A stretch of DNA of 64,000 nucleotides from Okapia johnstoni (lineage: Eukaryota; Chordata; Mammalia; Artiodactyla; Giraffidae), in assembly GCA_024291935.2 (NCBI GenBank), contig CM044306.1:5652501-5716500 (forward strand), given 5' to 3'. Positions 33,645-44,191 of the stretch are shown here, in pieces. The notes under the pieces were generated by a model. It had not been told where the DNA came from. It worked only from the letters and a program-made list of their open reading frames with translations, and did no database searches. Made by a program: the position numbers and the translations under genes. Position 1 is the stretch's first letter. Every line of letters starts with the position of its first letter.

Positions 33645-33898
33645 ACTTATGTTACCAAATGTAAAAGAGAGAGCCAATGGGAATCTGCTGTATGTCTCGG
33701 GGAACTGGAACTGGGGCTCTGTAACAACCTAGAGGGGTGGGATGGGGAGGGAGATGGGAGGGAGGTTCAAGAGGGAGGGGACATATGTATGCCTATGACT
33801 GATTCACACTGATGTTTGGCAGAAACCAACAAAATTCTGTAAAGCAGTTACCCTTTAATTTAAAAATAAATAAATTTTAAAAATACACAGAAAAAAAA
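33645..33898 (+). mobile_element. L1 LINE 3' end (ruminant subfamily)
   Basis: 'gccaatgggaatctgctgta', 'gaggggtgggatggggaggg', 'ggcagaaaccaacaaaattc' and an AAATAAATAAA tail match the ruminant L1 3' UTR. Confidence 0.92.
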
Positions 33899-34079
33899 CC
33901 ACACAACCAATTTCATTTCCTCTTCCTCTAGTACCTGCAGCACGTGGTGTGAACCTGGTCACCAGGAACCGAGCATCTTGCCATTGGACTTTCGGCACTG
34001 TCTCATTGCCCCTGCTGAACCCTGAGCTCCCAATGCAAGTCTCCGTCCCAGACACCTGTGACTCTTGAAGTGTCATTTC
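33899..34079. other. single-copy sequence
   Basis: Nothing recognised. Confidence 0.35.
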
Positions 34080-34380
34080 CCGGCTCCGTCCTTGTCACCT
34101 GGGCACTTGTTAGAAATGCAAATTGTGACTCTCCTCCAAACCTACTGGATTAGAAGCCCCGGTGGGGGAGCAGGTGGGACCAGCAACACACGTTTTAACA
34201 AGTCCTCTGGGTGAGGCAGAATCATCACTCTGTGTTCTAGACACTGGCTACCCAAACTGTGGTCCCTGAGCCCAGGGACGGTCAAGGCAGAATCTCAAGC
34301 CTCATCCCAGACACCCTGAACGGGATTCTGCATCGATGCCCAGAGGAAGCGCATGCGCAGTAAACCGCGAGAGCTGCTGA
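34080..34380 (+). repeat. two adjacent MER5A hAT-Charlie fossils
   Basis: The first copy (34090-34235) has CTTGTTAGAAATGCAAATTG and 'gttttaacaagtcctctggg'. The second (34240-34375) opens 'actggctacccaaactgtgg' and reaches 'cgggattctgcatcgatgcc'. They lie in the same orientation. Confidence 0.75.
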
Positions 34381-34426
34381 TGGAGGCAGCCTCCGGAGTG
34401 CCTCCCTGGCTCAGGGAAAAGCAACA

Positions 34427-34578
34427 GCGGGCACTTCCCTAGTGGTTCAGTGGTTAAGACTCTGTACTTCCACCGCAATGGTTGTGAGTTTGATCCCTGA
34501 TTGGGGAACTAAGATCCCATATGCCATCTCATGCAGCCAAAAATAAATAAAAATTTTATAAAGGAAAAAAAAAAAAAA
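34427..34578 (+). mobile_element. CHR-type tRNA-Glu SINE
   Basis: CTTCCCTAGTGGTTCAGTGG head, 'gatccctgattggggaacta', AAATAAATAAA tail and oligo-A. An exact 11-bp duplication GAAAAGCAACA (34416-34426 and 34579-34589) bounds it. Confidence 0.96.
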
Positions 34579-34589
34579 GAAAAGCAACA

Positions 34590-34969
34590 CCATTCCCTTG
34601 TCGCAAGGAGTTTATTCCTCAGTCCTGTTCAGAAGATCTCAGCCTCGATCACAAGCTGCAGGTGCTGAGGATCCACAGAGAGAATCTAGAGCCTAGAGAG
34701 GTTACAGAAACACAAATGGCCTCACCTCTGTCCCTGAGAAAGACCAAGCTGAGATGTGGCTCCTTGATTGCTGGATCTGGTCCTTGCATCTTGGTCCCTT
34801 TCCTTGAATGTGAGCGAGCCCCTTGACCCTGTCCGGATGGTTGGCTTGCCTTCAGGGGGCCGCCTCCCTGGTGAATGGCTGATTGCTCCAAGGCTGTCTT
34901 CTAAGTCAAGCCAAGCCCACTCATCCCATCTCCGGCAGCCTTGCCCCATTTGACATTCCTCAGCCATGT
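34590..34969. other. single-copy sequence
   Basis: Nothing recognised. Confidence 0.4.
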
Positions 34970-35188
34970 GTGCATGCTAAGTCACTAAGTCACGTCTGAC
35001 TCTTTTGCGACCCTATGGACTGTAGCCCGCCAGGCTCCTCTGCCCATGGGATTCTCCAGGCAAGAATACTGGAGTGGGTTGCCATGCCCTCCTCCAGGGG
35101 ATCTTCCCTAGCCAGGGATCAAACCTGTGTTTCTTATGTCTCCTGAGTGGCAGGCAGGTTCTTTCTCACTAGTGCCACCCAGGAGGCC
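34970..35188 (-). mobile_element. Bov-tA SINE
   Basis: 'gtcacgtctgactcttttgc', the TTCTCCAGGCAAGAATACTG core and 'tagtgccacccaggaggcc' at the tRNA-like end. Confidence 0.94.
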
Positions 35189-35399
35189 TGTTCCCCAGAC
35201 GTGCTCCCTTTAAATGCGCTGGAGGGGAAGGACATCAGACCGTAGCTCCAGGAGTGGGACTCAGCTGGGAGGGGCAGAGACCAGAAGAGAAGACAAGAGG
35301 TGTCATGGGATCGCCCCGACTCCTGACCCACTGTTCGTTCAGCTCCTTCCCACAAATCCCAAGTGCCCACAGTGTGCATGCCTGGTGCATACCCCCAGC

Positions 35400-35570
35400 T
35401 TCTCGGTCACATTAAAGGTTGTTAAAAATTTATCCAATGTGAGGTTGATATTGAAATGCCAGTTTCCCCTGACAGGTTATAAATAACTGCTTTGAGTCCA
35501 ATTGTGAGGTTTTGATTTTTTTTTTTAATTAGTAAGCGATCATGCATTCATCTGTGATTGAATCAAAGAC
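35400..35570. promoter_or_regulatory. candidate conserved noncoding element
   Basis: Single-copy A/T-rich DNA with AGGTTATAAATAACTGCTTT, a T-run and a TAATTA core (35526-35531), then 'gcattcatctgtgattgaatc'. A regulatory role is inferred. Confidence 0.4.
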
Positions 35571-35734
35571 ACTTGTTCCCTCCTCCCTCGAAACCCATTG
35601 TCAAAGGCCATTACTACTCTCCCTGCTCAGAGAATATTGTGTATGGAGCTTTAGTGTCCCCTGGGGAAGTAAGACCATTCTAGGAAGAAGAAGAAAAAAA
35701 AGATGTATTTCCATCTCTGTTCCAATACGCACAA

Positions 35735-35885
35735 CCTAATTAAGATTTTATAAACATTCACCCAACAGGAAAACACACACACGCACACACATTAACGGAC
35801 ACCTAAATTAGCAAGGCAAATATAGTCTAGATGAAGTAACATTCTTGCCTGATTCCGTCCAGTTTTAATTAGGTATCTGTCACAG
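35735..35885. promoter_or_regulatory. candidate conserved noncoding element
   Basis: Two TAATTA cores (35737-35742 and 35866-35871) flank 'ctaaattagcaaggcaaata' in non-repetitive sequence. A short CA-rich patch lies at 35771-35790. Confidence 0.4.
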
Positions 35886-36565
35886 GGAGAGTGTCACACA
35901 GAGAGACTGTCTCATTTTAAGTCTTCGGTTTGAGTTTGGGTTGTGGATCCCCCATGCTTGGCCTTTTCCTGGGCATCCCAACGTGGTCTCCTTTGAGCCT
36001 CCCTCCCTCCTCATTGCCCTCACCTCTTGCTTGTCTCTCTGGCTCGGGGAAGACAGAGAAGGACCTTGTCTCCCAATCGGCCACATTCCAGGGGCCTTCC
36101 TGTGGCACCGACTCACCAGGGGCAGCTCCGTTGTGGACATGACCTTGGCAGAGCCACAACCTGTGAGACTGCCTGGTGGCAGCAGGGTTTTGCCAACCCA
36201 CACCGGATGCCAGCCCTGGGGACAGGAAGCACAGGCTCCCCCGTCTCCCCAAATGCCAGCAGGGCATCCTCTCTGCACCCCGAGGCGCTGTCTTGTTGGG
36301 GGGGGTGCTCTTGGACTTGCTGATGTCTTCTCTCCCATCCCTACTGCTGTGCCATCCGACTGGAAGAAAACCCAGGAGATAATTAGCTTTCTCCTTGTCC
36401 TGTCCCTAAGGCTGTTTGAAAAGTACATTTTCTTTCACACGTCTCAAAAATTAATTCTGTTTATGTTTTGGAGGAGCACGGGAGGAAGGATTTGAGGAAA
36501 AGTGTCACTCACTCCTTTGGGCGAAGTTGGGGATGTGTGGGGCTCAGGGCAGGGGAAACTCGCTC
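35886..36565. other. single-copy sequence with overlapping chance frames
   Basis: A 182-codon minus frame (35880-36428) and a 184-codon plus frame (35941-36495) occupy the same DNA. Neither has a recognisable domain. An 8-G run sits at about 36297-36304. GAGATAATTAGC (about 36377) is another TAATTA-core site. Confidence 0.45.
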
Positions 36566-36705
36566 CTCTGAAGTCAGATTTTTTATTTTTTGGCCGTGCC
36601 ACATAGCAAGTGGGTCAGTTCCTTGACCAGGGATCAAACCAGGGTTCCCTGCATTGGAAGATTGGGAGTGCGAAGTCTTAACCACTGAACCACCAGGGAA
36701 GTCCT
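36566..36705 (-). mobile_element. CHR-type tRNA-Glu SINE
   Basis: A T-rich tail and 'tggccgtgccacatagcaag', then 'ttaaccactgaaccaccagg'. The 223-codon minus frame at 36509-37180 runs through it. Confidence 0.92.
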
Positions 36706-37954
36706 TGGAGCCAAACTGAATGAAGGGAGAAGGGAGGGGCCCGGGGGAGCCGGGGTGTGGCCCTGGCCTCCAGCACAGCCTCCTCCTTGGAGCAGCTCTT
36801 GTTGCCTGTGACAAAGCAAGCACTGCACCCCCCAGGTGACACTGCATCAGACCTTTCCAAGAGAGGCTGGTGATGGGGAGGGGGTGGGGAGGCTGGAAAA
36901 GCAGGCCTCGGGAAACTAAAACACGGTGACTTTTGAGCGTGCTCACCTTGGTGGCGGCGCCTTTAATTGGATACATACTATCCAAGTATGTATTTGCCTG
37001 AACCCCGCCCAGCCACCCCCACCTGCCACCACGTCCCATCTTCAGGCAGGAACAGAGGCTGGGAGGCCTCTGACGGTGCATGCACAGGTGAGGCCATACC
37101 GATCCCATTGCAAAGATGGTAAAAGTGAGACCCCGGGGAGACGGTGAGACAAAGCTGAGATCTCCAAGCTCCTGGCTCAAAGAGAACTCACTCCAAGCTT
37201 TCTCTTACCCAGGAGGGATGGGGATTCAACTCCTTTCTTTGCCCTGCAAAGGCAGAAATAGTGGAAATCTATGCAGAAAGAGCAGAAGGGCTGTGCAATT
37301 GACGTGAAGAAGAAACTGCTAGTAGGGATTTATTTTAATTCAATGATAATGTCTCAAGTGCGAGTCTCTTGACATGGGGAAAGAGGAGAGTAGCACAGCC
37401 TGCCTTTGGGGCATTTACAGTCCGCCAGGGGCATGAGTTAAACACCAGAGAGCCGGGTAGGGCACCCTGGGCTCTAAGGAAATGTGGGCCTGTGACGCCC
37501 AGGCTGGGTGTCTGAAGCCTGCCTCCAGCTGCCCGCAGATGTTGCTGGAAGGAAGGCCGCCCGCCTGTGCACCCTGCCGCCCCCCACTCTGCCCCCCCAC
37601 CCCCGCCCCTGGGTACAGCTGCAGCAACCGGCACAGCAGCCGGACCCTCTCGAATTAGCTGAAGTGACCCTCGCTTTGTATACACATGTTTACAGTTGGG
37701 GCCAGATGGTGAGGCATTGGCTCTGTTTCAACGCCACTCCAGTGTGCCCGGCTGGGCCGGCTCTGCGCGTGGCTAAAAGGTAACGTGGGGAGAAGGCAAC
37801 CCCTTCCCTCCTGAGACGCCGGCCCTGAATCTGTTCCCCATCGAAGCAGCCCTCACTTAAAAGCAGCCTGAGCTTGCCAGCTGTCAGAACTTTTTATCAA
37901 ATCTCCTGAAATCCTACAGACAGAAGAAAGAGACAGAGCCCCCTCTGATATCCT
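36706..37954. other. single-copy sequence
   Basis: No repeat or exon is recognised. 36905-36990 ('gcgcctttaattggatacat') and 37645-37740 are A/T-richer single-copy patches that may be conserved. Confidence 0.45.
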
Positions 37955-38110
37955 CGTTTACTTTCTCTTTTCTTCTCTTTTTTTGAAAAAAGAAATAAAT
38001 AAACATGTTTGATGGAAAGGAGCTTGCAAACGATCATCAATGACAGTGTTTATGTTGCCAAATTATCTGTACTGGTAGGAAAAGAGGGCGGACAGAACGT
38101 GGATCAAAGG
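37955..38110. promoter_or_regulatory. candidate conserved noncoding element
   Basis: 'gaaataaataaacatgtttg' (forkhead-like TAAACA) then 'gcaaacgatcatcaatgaca' and 'gccaaattatctgtactgg' in single-copy DNA. The function is inferred. Confidence 0.4.
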
Positions 38111-38496
38111 GAGTGATTGTTTACCAAACTAGAGAGACGTTCCTAAGTGACACAACAGGAAAAAAGGAGGAGGGGGAGGATATGGGCAATGTGCCCGGGA
38201 CAGATTCAGACACGTCTGTGTGTTTCCATCTGCCTTCCCCCAAAAAAGACAGTGGAAGAAATCCATCATGGACAGCTGTTCTCTGGGGCCAGAAGGGAGC
38301 CCAGGACTGCCAGCCCCTGGAGAGACCTGAGCCAGAGCTTCTAAAACATCCAGGAAGGTGGCGATGATATGAGGACTGCGGTGCCTTCCCGTCTGAACTT
38401 AACCTGAAAGATCCCCTCCCAACAAAACCCACGAAAAACAGACACAACACCAAGAGAAAAGAAAAGGAAAAAAAAAAAAAACTAGAGAAAGACTTT
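38111..38496. other. single-copy sequence
   Basis: Nothing recognised. Confidence 0.4.
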
Positions 38497-38522
38497 TATA
38501 ACCTCCAGCAGTGGGAATCATA

Positions 38523-38716
38523 GTTAGTTGCTCAGTTGTGTTGGACTCTTTGGATTGTGGCCTGCCAGGCTCCTCTGTCCACGGGATTCTCCAAGCAAGA
38601 ATACTGGAGTGGGGTGCTATGCCCTCCTTCAGGGGATCTTCCCAACCCAGGGATGGAACCCGGGTCTCCTGCATTGCAGGCAGGCTCTTTACTGTCTGAG
38701 CCACCAGGGAAGCCCC
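38523..38716 (-). mobile_element. Bov-tA SINE with a 26-bp flanking duplication
   Basis: An antisense Bov-tA from 'gttagttgctcagttgtgtt' to 'gagccaccagggaagcccc'. The flanks 38497-38522 and 38717-38742 match at 22 of 26 positions, including GTGGGAATCATA exactly. Confidence 0.95.
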
Positions 38717-38742
38717 TATAATCTGCAATAGTGGGAATCATA

Positions 38743-38963
38743 AGGTCTGAGTAAAAAGCAACAAAAGTTCTTGGAAAGAACATTCCAGAATTCCTCCTTC
38801 AGAATGAAAGCATTTCATTCAAATTGTGCCTCTGGGAGCCTGGACCATTACTCCAGGGATGGGGCCATTATTCAAAACATCTTATTTTGAAACTGACTTT
38901 TTCAAACTAACTTTAGACTCAGTTCATGAGAAATATTTCACAGTCTAATAGCTGTAACTTTAG
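38743..38963. other. single-copy sequence
   Basis: Nothing recognised. Confidence 0.35.
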
Positions 38964-38969
38964 CTGTGT

Positions 38970-39015
<46 letters not shown>
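38964..39015. repeat. (TG)n microsatellite
   Basis: About 25 TG dinucleotides with one TA interruption near the start. Confidence 0.97.
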
Positions 39016-39018
<3 letters not shown>

Positions 39019-39306
39019 GGGGTGTATGGAAGAGGTGTGAAGGTGGGGGTGGTTGCTGGAGGCAGAATTCTGAATTCATTTGCACTAGAGAAGTTTCCAA
39101 ATGGTGATTCACTGACCCTTCTCACCTAAACAATCTGGCCCCCAAAGACGCAGCTGTGTTACCTTTGAAAATATTTGAAAGAATATGCCTGGACTTCTTA
39201 TTCAAGGTAATTCCAGAAAGGAGGTCCAGAATGATTCCTGCTAGAGCAGCTCATCTGAGCCTTGCAGAGTGAAAACTATGATGGAGGAAGAAGATTACAC
39301 TCTCTT
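39016..39306. other. single-copy sequence
   Basis: Nothing recognised. Confidence 0.35.
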
Positions 39307-39321
39307 GAAAGAGTACACACA

Positions 39322-39587
39322 GGGTGCGATGATTTGAGAGAATAGCATTGAAACATGTATGTTATCATATGCGAAATAGATCTCCAGTCCAGGTTCGATG
39401 CATGAGACAGGGTGCTCAGGGCTGGTGCACTGGGATGACCCCGAGGGATGGGATGGGGAGGGAGGTGGGAGGGAGGGTCAGGATGGGGAACACATGTACA
39501 CCCATGGCTGATTCATGTGAATGTATGGCAAAAACCACCACAATATTGCCAAGTAATTAGCCTCCAATTAAAATAAATTAAAAAAAA
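39322..39587 (+). mobile_element. L1 LINE 3' end, young ruminant subfamily
   Basis: 'gaaacatgtatgttatcata', CTCCAGTCCAGGTTCGATGC, 'ggtgcactgggatgaccccg' and 'cctccaattaaaataaatta' are landmarks of a young ruminant L1 3' UTR. The duplication GAAAGAGTACACACA (39307-39321) / GAAAGAGCACACACA (39588-39602) bounds it. Confidence 0.95.
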
Positions 39588-39592
39588 GAAAG

Positions 39593-39593
<1 letters not shown>

Positions 39594-39639
<46 letters not shown>
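39594..39639. repeat. (CA)n microsatellite inside an L1 target duplication
   Basis: About 22 CA dinucleotides. The array begins within the right-hand L1 target-site duplication; the left-hand copy has only ACACACA. Confidence 0.97.
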
Positions 39640-39641
<2 letters not shown>

Positions 39642-40149
39642 CTACACGCCGAGTCAGGATGCACATTCAGAGACTGACCCCAGCAACCCCTCCTATTGCA
39701 CTGTCCATTTATCCAGCCTCACACAGAAGCACAGCCCCAGTCAGGCATTTGGGTCTGTTTTGGTTACTAGCAAGTCCCCAGAGGCTGGAACACGGCCAGC
39801 ACATGGCAGGTGCTTGATGAATAGCTATGAAATGAGGACCAAGGACACAGTATCAGACGAGGTTTGACGTAGGGCAAGGTAAGTGCAGAGCCAACCTTTA
39901 GGATAGCCCTGGCGACTCTTCCTCCTAGTACTCGCATCTGTGTGTCATCTCCTCCTAAGCTGTGCCAGGCCTGACCTAGATGACCAAGAGACTGTGGCAG
40001 ACGTGATGGTGTGTCACTTCTGAGATTGGGAGGAGCCAACGGCCATGTCACCAGCATTCTTGTGGAGAGGCCACATGGAGAGGGGCTGAGCCTTCTTGCA
40101 TGCAGCCAGCCAGGAACTGAGGCCTCCAACAACCATTTGCAAGAGCCAC
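39640..40149. other. single-copy sequence with a weak L2/MIR end
   Basis: About 39765-39830 ('agcacatggcaggtgcttgatg') resembles a sense L2/MIR end. The 137-codon minus frame at 39767-40180 is unsupported. Confidence 0.4.
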
Positions 40150-40160
40150 TTTGGACATGG

Positions 40161-40268
40161 TTGTTCAGTCTCCCAGTCATGACTGACTCTTTGCCACCCC
40201 ATAGGCTGCAGCATGCCAGGCTTCTCTATCCTTCACTGTCTCCTGGAGTTTGCTCAAACTCATGTCCA
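40161..40268 (-). mobile_element. BovA2/BovB 3' fragment
   Basis: A short, strongly truncated antisense piece from 'ttgttcagtctcccagtcat' to 'caaactcatgtcca'. The 11-bp duplication TTTGGACATGG (40150-40160 and 40269-40279) is exact. Confidence 0.95.
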
Positions 40269-40279
40269 TTTGGACATGG

Positions 40280-40530
40280 GACCTCAGGCAATCTTCAGCC
40301 AATGGTGGCCCAGCCTGCATGTCAAGGCAACACGGCACTGTGGGGTGATTTGCTGCACAGCATTTGGTAACTAACACAGTGACAGGATGGAGCAAAGCAC
40401 AGGCTAGGCGTGCACCTTTGCAATCATCCATCAGGTTGTATTTTTTACCGTGTTTTAGGGACTCTTCCAACCAATCTCCAACCCTCCTTAGACATCTCCA
40501 CCAGGTCAGGACAGGTGGCTTCATTTCTTT
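40280..40530. other. single-copy sequence
   Basis: Nothing recognised. Confidence 0.35.
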
Positions 40531-40761
40531 TCTTTGAAGTCACTTTTTAAAAAAGTATTTTTGTTTGTTTATTTGGCCGCGCTGGGTCTTAGTCGCAGCA
40601 TGTAGGAACTTTGATCTTCACTGAGGCAAGTGGGATCCTCGGTTGTGGCACACGAACTCTTAGCTGCATGTGGGATCTAGTTCCCCAACTAGGGAAGCAA
40701 CCCGGGTCCCCTGCAGTGGGAGCTCGGAGTCTTAGCCACTGGACCACCAGGGAAGTCCCTC
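40531..40761 (-). mobile_element. CHR-type tRNA-Glu SINE
   Basis: 'gtttatttggccgcgctggg', 'ttgatcttcactgaggcaag' and 'ccactggaccaccagggaag' follow antisense CHR. CATTTCTTT (40522-40530 and 40762-40770) is the probable target-site duplication. Confidence 0.93.
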
Positions 40762-40770
40762 CATTTCTTT

Positions 40771-41630
40771 CATGACTTTCCTTTTGTCATCTGACTTTCC
40801 AAGGTACGTCTTGGCCTCACTACTAGAGCTGCACCTGGCCTGCACTGGGCACTAAACAAACATTTGCTGGATGAGAAATGCAAGTGAATGAATAAATAAC
40901 TAGGCCCCCGTTTGTTCTCCTTACCACAGGGCTGACTGGGGCGCAAGGCCAAACTCTCCTCACTGGCTCTCTCCCCCGGGATCAGGGTCCATAGAGAGTG
41001 AGCGGGAAAGAGAGGGAAGGGATGGACCCACTCATTACTGTTGATCTGGCTAATGAGCTGGGATGGTGATGAGAGAGCCGTGGATGGAGAGAGAGAGAGA
41101 CTGGAGACTTTTCCAGCCACTATTATTTAGTAGGAGACACGGTGGCAGACTGAGAATGAGCTGGTTTTCATTACTAGATAATGAACCCAAATGATGGAAG
41201 AAAGGGATGGCTGGCTGGGGAAAGGAGCCGAGAAGCCCTCCCACTCTGCTTTCTCAGGGAAGAGCGCCAGGGACCAACGGGATGCCAGAGAGACGTGTAC
41301 CGGGCTGGAGGACCTTCCAGATGGCCTTCTCTCTCTTTGGTTCCAGAAAGAATGAACGTATACTTACGTCAAACACGGGACTCAACCTCTGGGCAAAGCC
41401 AGCTTCCTCCTCTGGCTGCAGCCATCAGCTGAGCCCCTGCAGACAGCTTCCTGGAGTCTTGGGAATCCTTGCTGATCACAGACCCCAGAGCCCCTGCCGC
41501 CTCTGGTGGAAGGAACATGACCTCTCTAAGTGTCAGGACACTGGGAAGAGTGTCCAGGGCCTTTGGCCTCTACTTTTTAGAGTTTCCAGATAAATAAAAA
41601 CAAGGATACTCAGTACAATTTAATTTGGAG
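40771..41630. other. single-copy sequence with an L2/MIR end
   Basis: About 40815-40900 ('ctaaacaaacatttgctgga', 'gtgaatgaataaataac') is a probable sense L2 3' end. The 128-codon plus frame at 41207-41593 is unsupported. Confidence 0.4.
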
Positions 41631-41639
41631 TTCAAATAA

Positions 41640-41825
41640 ATGTTGTTTGTTTGTTGTTGTTGCTTAGTTGATCCCATGGACCGAGATTTTCCAAAGAATA
41701 CTGGAATGTGTTACCATTTCCTTTCTCCAAGGGATCTTCCCAACCCAAGGATCGAACCCACATCTCCTGCCCATGTCTCCTGCATTGCAGGCAGATTCTT
41801 TACCACTGAGCCACAAGGGAAGTCC
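41640..41825 (-). mobile_element. Bov-tA SINE (array unit a)
   Basis: Antisense Bov-tA with a shortened 3' part, ending 'ccactgagccacaagggaag'. TTCAAATAA (41631-41639 and 41826-41834) is an exact target-site duplication. Confidence 0.94.
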
Positions 41826-41851
41826 TTCAAATAATTAATTTAGTATAAGTG

Positions 41852-42179
41852 CTGTGCTTAGTTGCTCAGTTGTGTGCGAATCTTTGTGAGCCCATGCACT
41901 GTAGCCCACCAGGCTCCTCTGTCCATGAGGATTCTCCAGGCAAGAATACTGGAGTGCATTAACATGCCCTCCTCCAGGGGATCTTCCCAACCCAGGGATT
42001 GAACCCAGGTCTCCTGCATTGCAGGCGTATTCTTTACCATCTGAGTCACCAGGGAAGCCCAAGAATACTGGAGCAGGTAGCCTATCCCTTCTCCAGATGA
42101 ACTTCCCGACCCAGGAGTCAAACCAGAGTCTCCTGCATTGCAGGTAGATTCTTTACCAGCTGAGCTACCAGGGAATCCT
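41852..42179 (-). mobile_element. Bov-tA dimer (array units b and c)
   Basis: A full antisense Bov-tA (41852-42060) continues directly into a second, head-only unit (42061-42179, 'aagaatactggagcaggtag' to 'gagctaccagggaatcctt'). One exact 13-bp duplication, TTTAGTATAAGTG (41839-41851 and 42180-42192), brackets both. They therefore inserted together as a dimer. Confidence 0.94.
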
Positions 42180-42192
42180 TTTAGTATAAGTG

Positions 42193-42440
42193 TAGCCTGA
42201 CAATTGCATGGGCGATATTTATGTGAAAATTTCTTCTTTTTTGGGAATTCCAATTTAATGCAGCTTCCTGTATTTTCTCTGGCAATTTTGCGACAAGCCT
42301 TCTCACCCACCCTTTTCGTGGTCTCCTGTTCCCAACAAATATGGGGAGTGGTTTGAGATGTTGCAGTCCTTGTCTGGAGTCCATGTCTCCAACCTTGGAG
42401 AGATGCAAAGCTGAAAAGTGTGGTTTAGTAAGAACAGCGG
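42193..42440. other. single-copy sequence
   Basis: Nothing recognised. Confidence 0.35.
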
Positions 42441-42444
42441 TCAC

Positions 42445-42775
42445 TAACAGGTCCGCTGGCTATTGCTGCATGATGAACCAGCCCAACACTTAGTGGCCTA
42501 AAGCAACCATTTCATCATGCTCAGAGATTCTGCGGGCATTTAGACAGGGCATGGCAGGAAAGACTGGCCTCTGCTCTGTGACTGGGGGCTAAGGCTAGGA
42601 AGCTGCAAAGGCTAGAAGGTCACTGTCACCTGTCTGGTGGGTGACCTGTCTGTGGGCTGGGACCTCAGCTGGGCTCTGCAGGGGCATAGGCGCATGGCCT
42701 CTTCATGTGGCCTGAGCTTCCTCACATCCTTGAAGTTGAAACCCTTACCTGATAGCTCAAGGAGCCAAAGCTGAG
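42445..42775 (+). repeat. old placental interspersed repeat, family uncertain
   Basis: 'ggctattgctgcatgatgaa', 'ccaacacttagtggcctaaa' and 'gggctgggacctcagctgggc' match a common old eutherian repeat whose name I cannot assign with confidence. Confidence 0.55.
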
Positions 42776-43370
42776 TGTTCCATGAGACCCAAGGAGGAGT
42801 TGTCTGCAGCCTCTCGGTGGGACTGGAGGGTTAAAGGATCTGCGTGTGTTTTAAATTCCAGCAGGCAGTGGGGAGACCTTAAGTGGAAGGAAAGAGGGAA
42901 GCTCACAGTGAGATGATGGAGATGAGAAGGGTCTGATGGTGACGGAGAAGCTCCAAGGAGAAGTCTTCCCCAGAAGAGGGATGCTCACCTAGGAAGAGAT
43001 GTTCCAGGAGGTCGGGGACCTCTGGGAATCGAGAGACCCGGGAGTCAGGAGGAGCAGGCACGCTGGGCTGAAGCCCCGGGGGGATGGCAGGGATGGGCTT
43101 TCAGAAGGAACCACTGCTGAATTTGAGGAAGCATCAGAAAGCACCCCCAAATGCTCCTGTGCCCCCGGAAGGTTTACACTTGCACTTCATCAAAATTGCT
43201 GCCGGAATTGCATGACGGACACCATCTGCATTGATCCTGCTCCCACCCATCTGCACACACCGAGGCTCAAGTCCCCCATCTCCACTTGAGAGCAGAAACA
43301 TCTGCCTTCAGCAAAGCAGCCTCCTCCCATCCTCCTCCCAGCTCACCTAGCAAGGGTTTTGGCTGCCAGC
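42776..43370. other. single-copy sequence
   Basis: Nothing recognised. Confidence 0.4.
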
Positions 43371-43471
43371 ATGTATTCTTGCCTTAAAAACCCCATGGAT
43401 GGAGGAGCCTGGTGGGCTACAGTCTGTGGGGTCACAAAGAGTCAGACACAACTGAGTGACTGAGCGCTCAT
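43371..43471 (+). mobile_element. Bov-tA SINE 3' part
   Basis: 'gtattcttgccttaaaaacc' to 'gagtgactgagcgctcatg'. The tRNA-like head is missing. It runs directly into a CA repeat. Confidence 0.9.

Positions 43472-43515
<44 letters not shown>
43472..43515. repeat. (CA)n microsatellite at a SINE tail
   Basis: About 22 CA dinucleotides continuing directly from the Bov-tA end. Confidence 0.97.
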
Positions 43516-43517
<2 letters not shown>

Positions 43518-44191
43518 GGACTAGGACCAATTCTGTACATCTGGCAACAGCCCCCCTCTGAGGCTGGGATGGGGGATGCATGCACTGACTTACAGAGAGG
43601 AGAGAGTTTGATCCAAACAGAGGGAAGGGGTCTGGGGTGCTGGGGGGCTGGGGGCGCTGGGGGTGCTGGGCTGGGGGTTGGGCAGCCTAAGACCCTAAGG
43701 TGCTTCATACACTCCCATTCCTTCCTGCTCCCCCAGTGCTGCCAAGAGGACCCTGGAGCGACCTTAACCTCGGGGCTTTGGCCTGGGAAACCTGGATGCT
43801 TCCAAGCAGGCCCCTCCTGGCACACCTGCCTCTGGGACGCCGCAGCCAGGCCTGACCGCTGCCCGTGGTGGTGGGAGCTGGCCCCACATGGAGCCCATGC
43901 CTTTTGAAGCCTGAGTTAATTGGATTTTACAGCATCCTCTCTTGCCTGCCCCGTCCTTATTAAATGACAGAGAGGAGAGGCAAGGAGCAGCAGGTTGTCA
44001 CACAGAGAAGGAAAAGGTCAGGACAGTGGCATCTTTGTGGAAGGTAATCAATGCTCAGCCTCCCCCCACCACACCTCACCGTGTAGGAGCTCAAACGGCA
44101 CCCAGAACTTAGGGGAGCATGCAGAAAGGTTAGCTGCCTTTATTACTATTTGTATCCGTACTGGCTTTACTTACAGAGAGTTGTAATCTCA
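43516..44191. other. single-copy sequence with a G-rich tandem
   Basis: A G-rich imperfect tandem of GGGGTGCT/GGGGGCT-like units spans 43629-43682. The 145-codon plus frame (43470-43907) starts in the CA repeat and is not supported. Confidence 0.45.

Noticed and set aside
35880..36495. 182- and 184-codon frames on opposite strands
   Set aside because: They occupy the same DNA on opposite strands, and neither has a signature. At most one could be real, and nothing favours either.
36509..37180. 223-codon minus-strand frame
   Set aside because: It contains an antisense CHR SINE and chance G/C-rich sequence.
41640..42179. regularly spaced similar units resembling a repeat array such as CRISPR
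   Set aside because: They are Bov-tA SINEs with target-site duplications in a ruminant genome.
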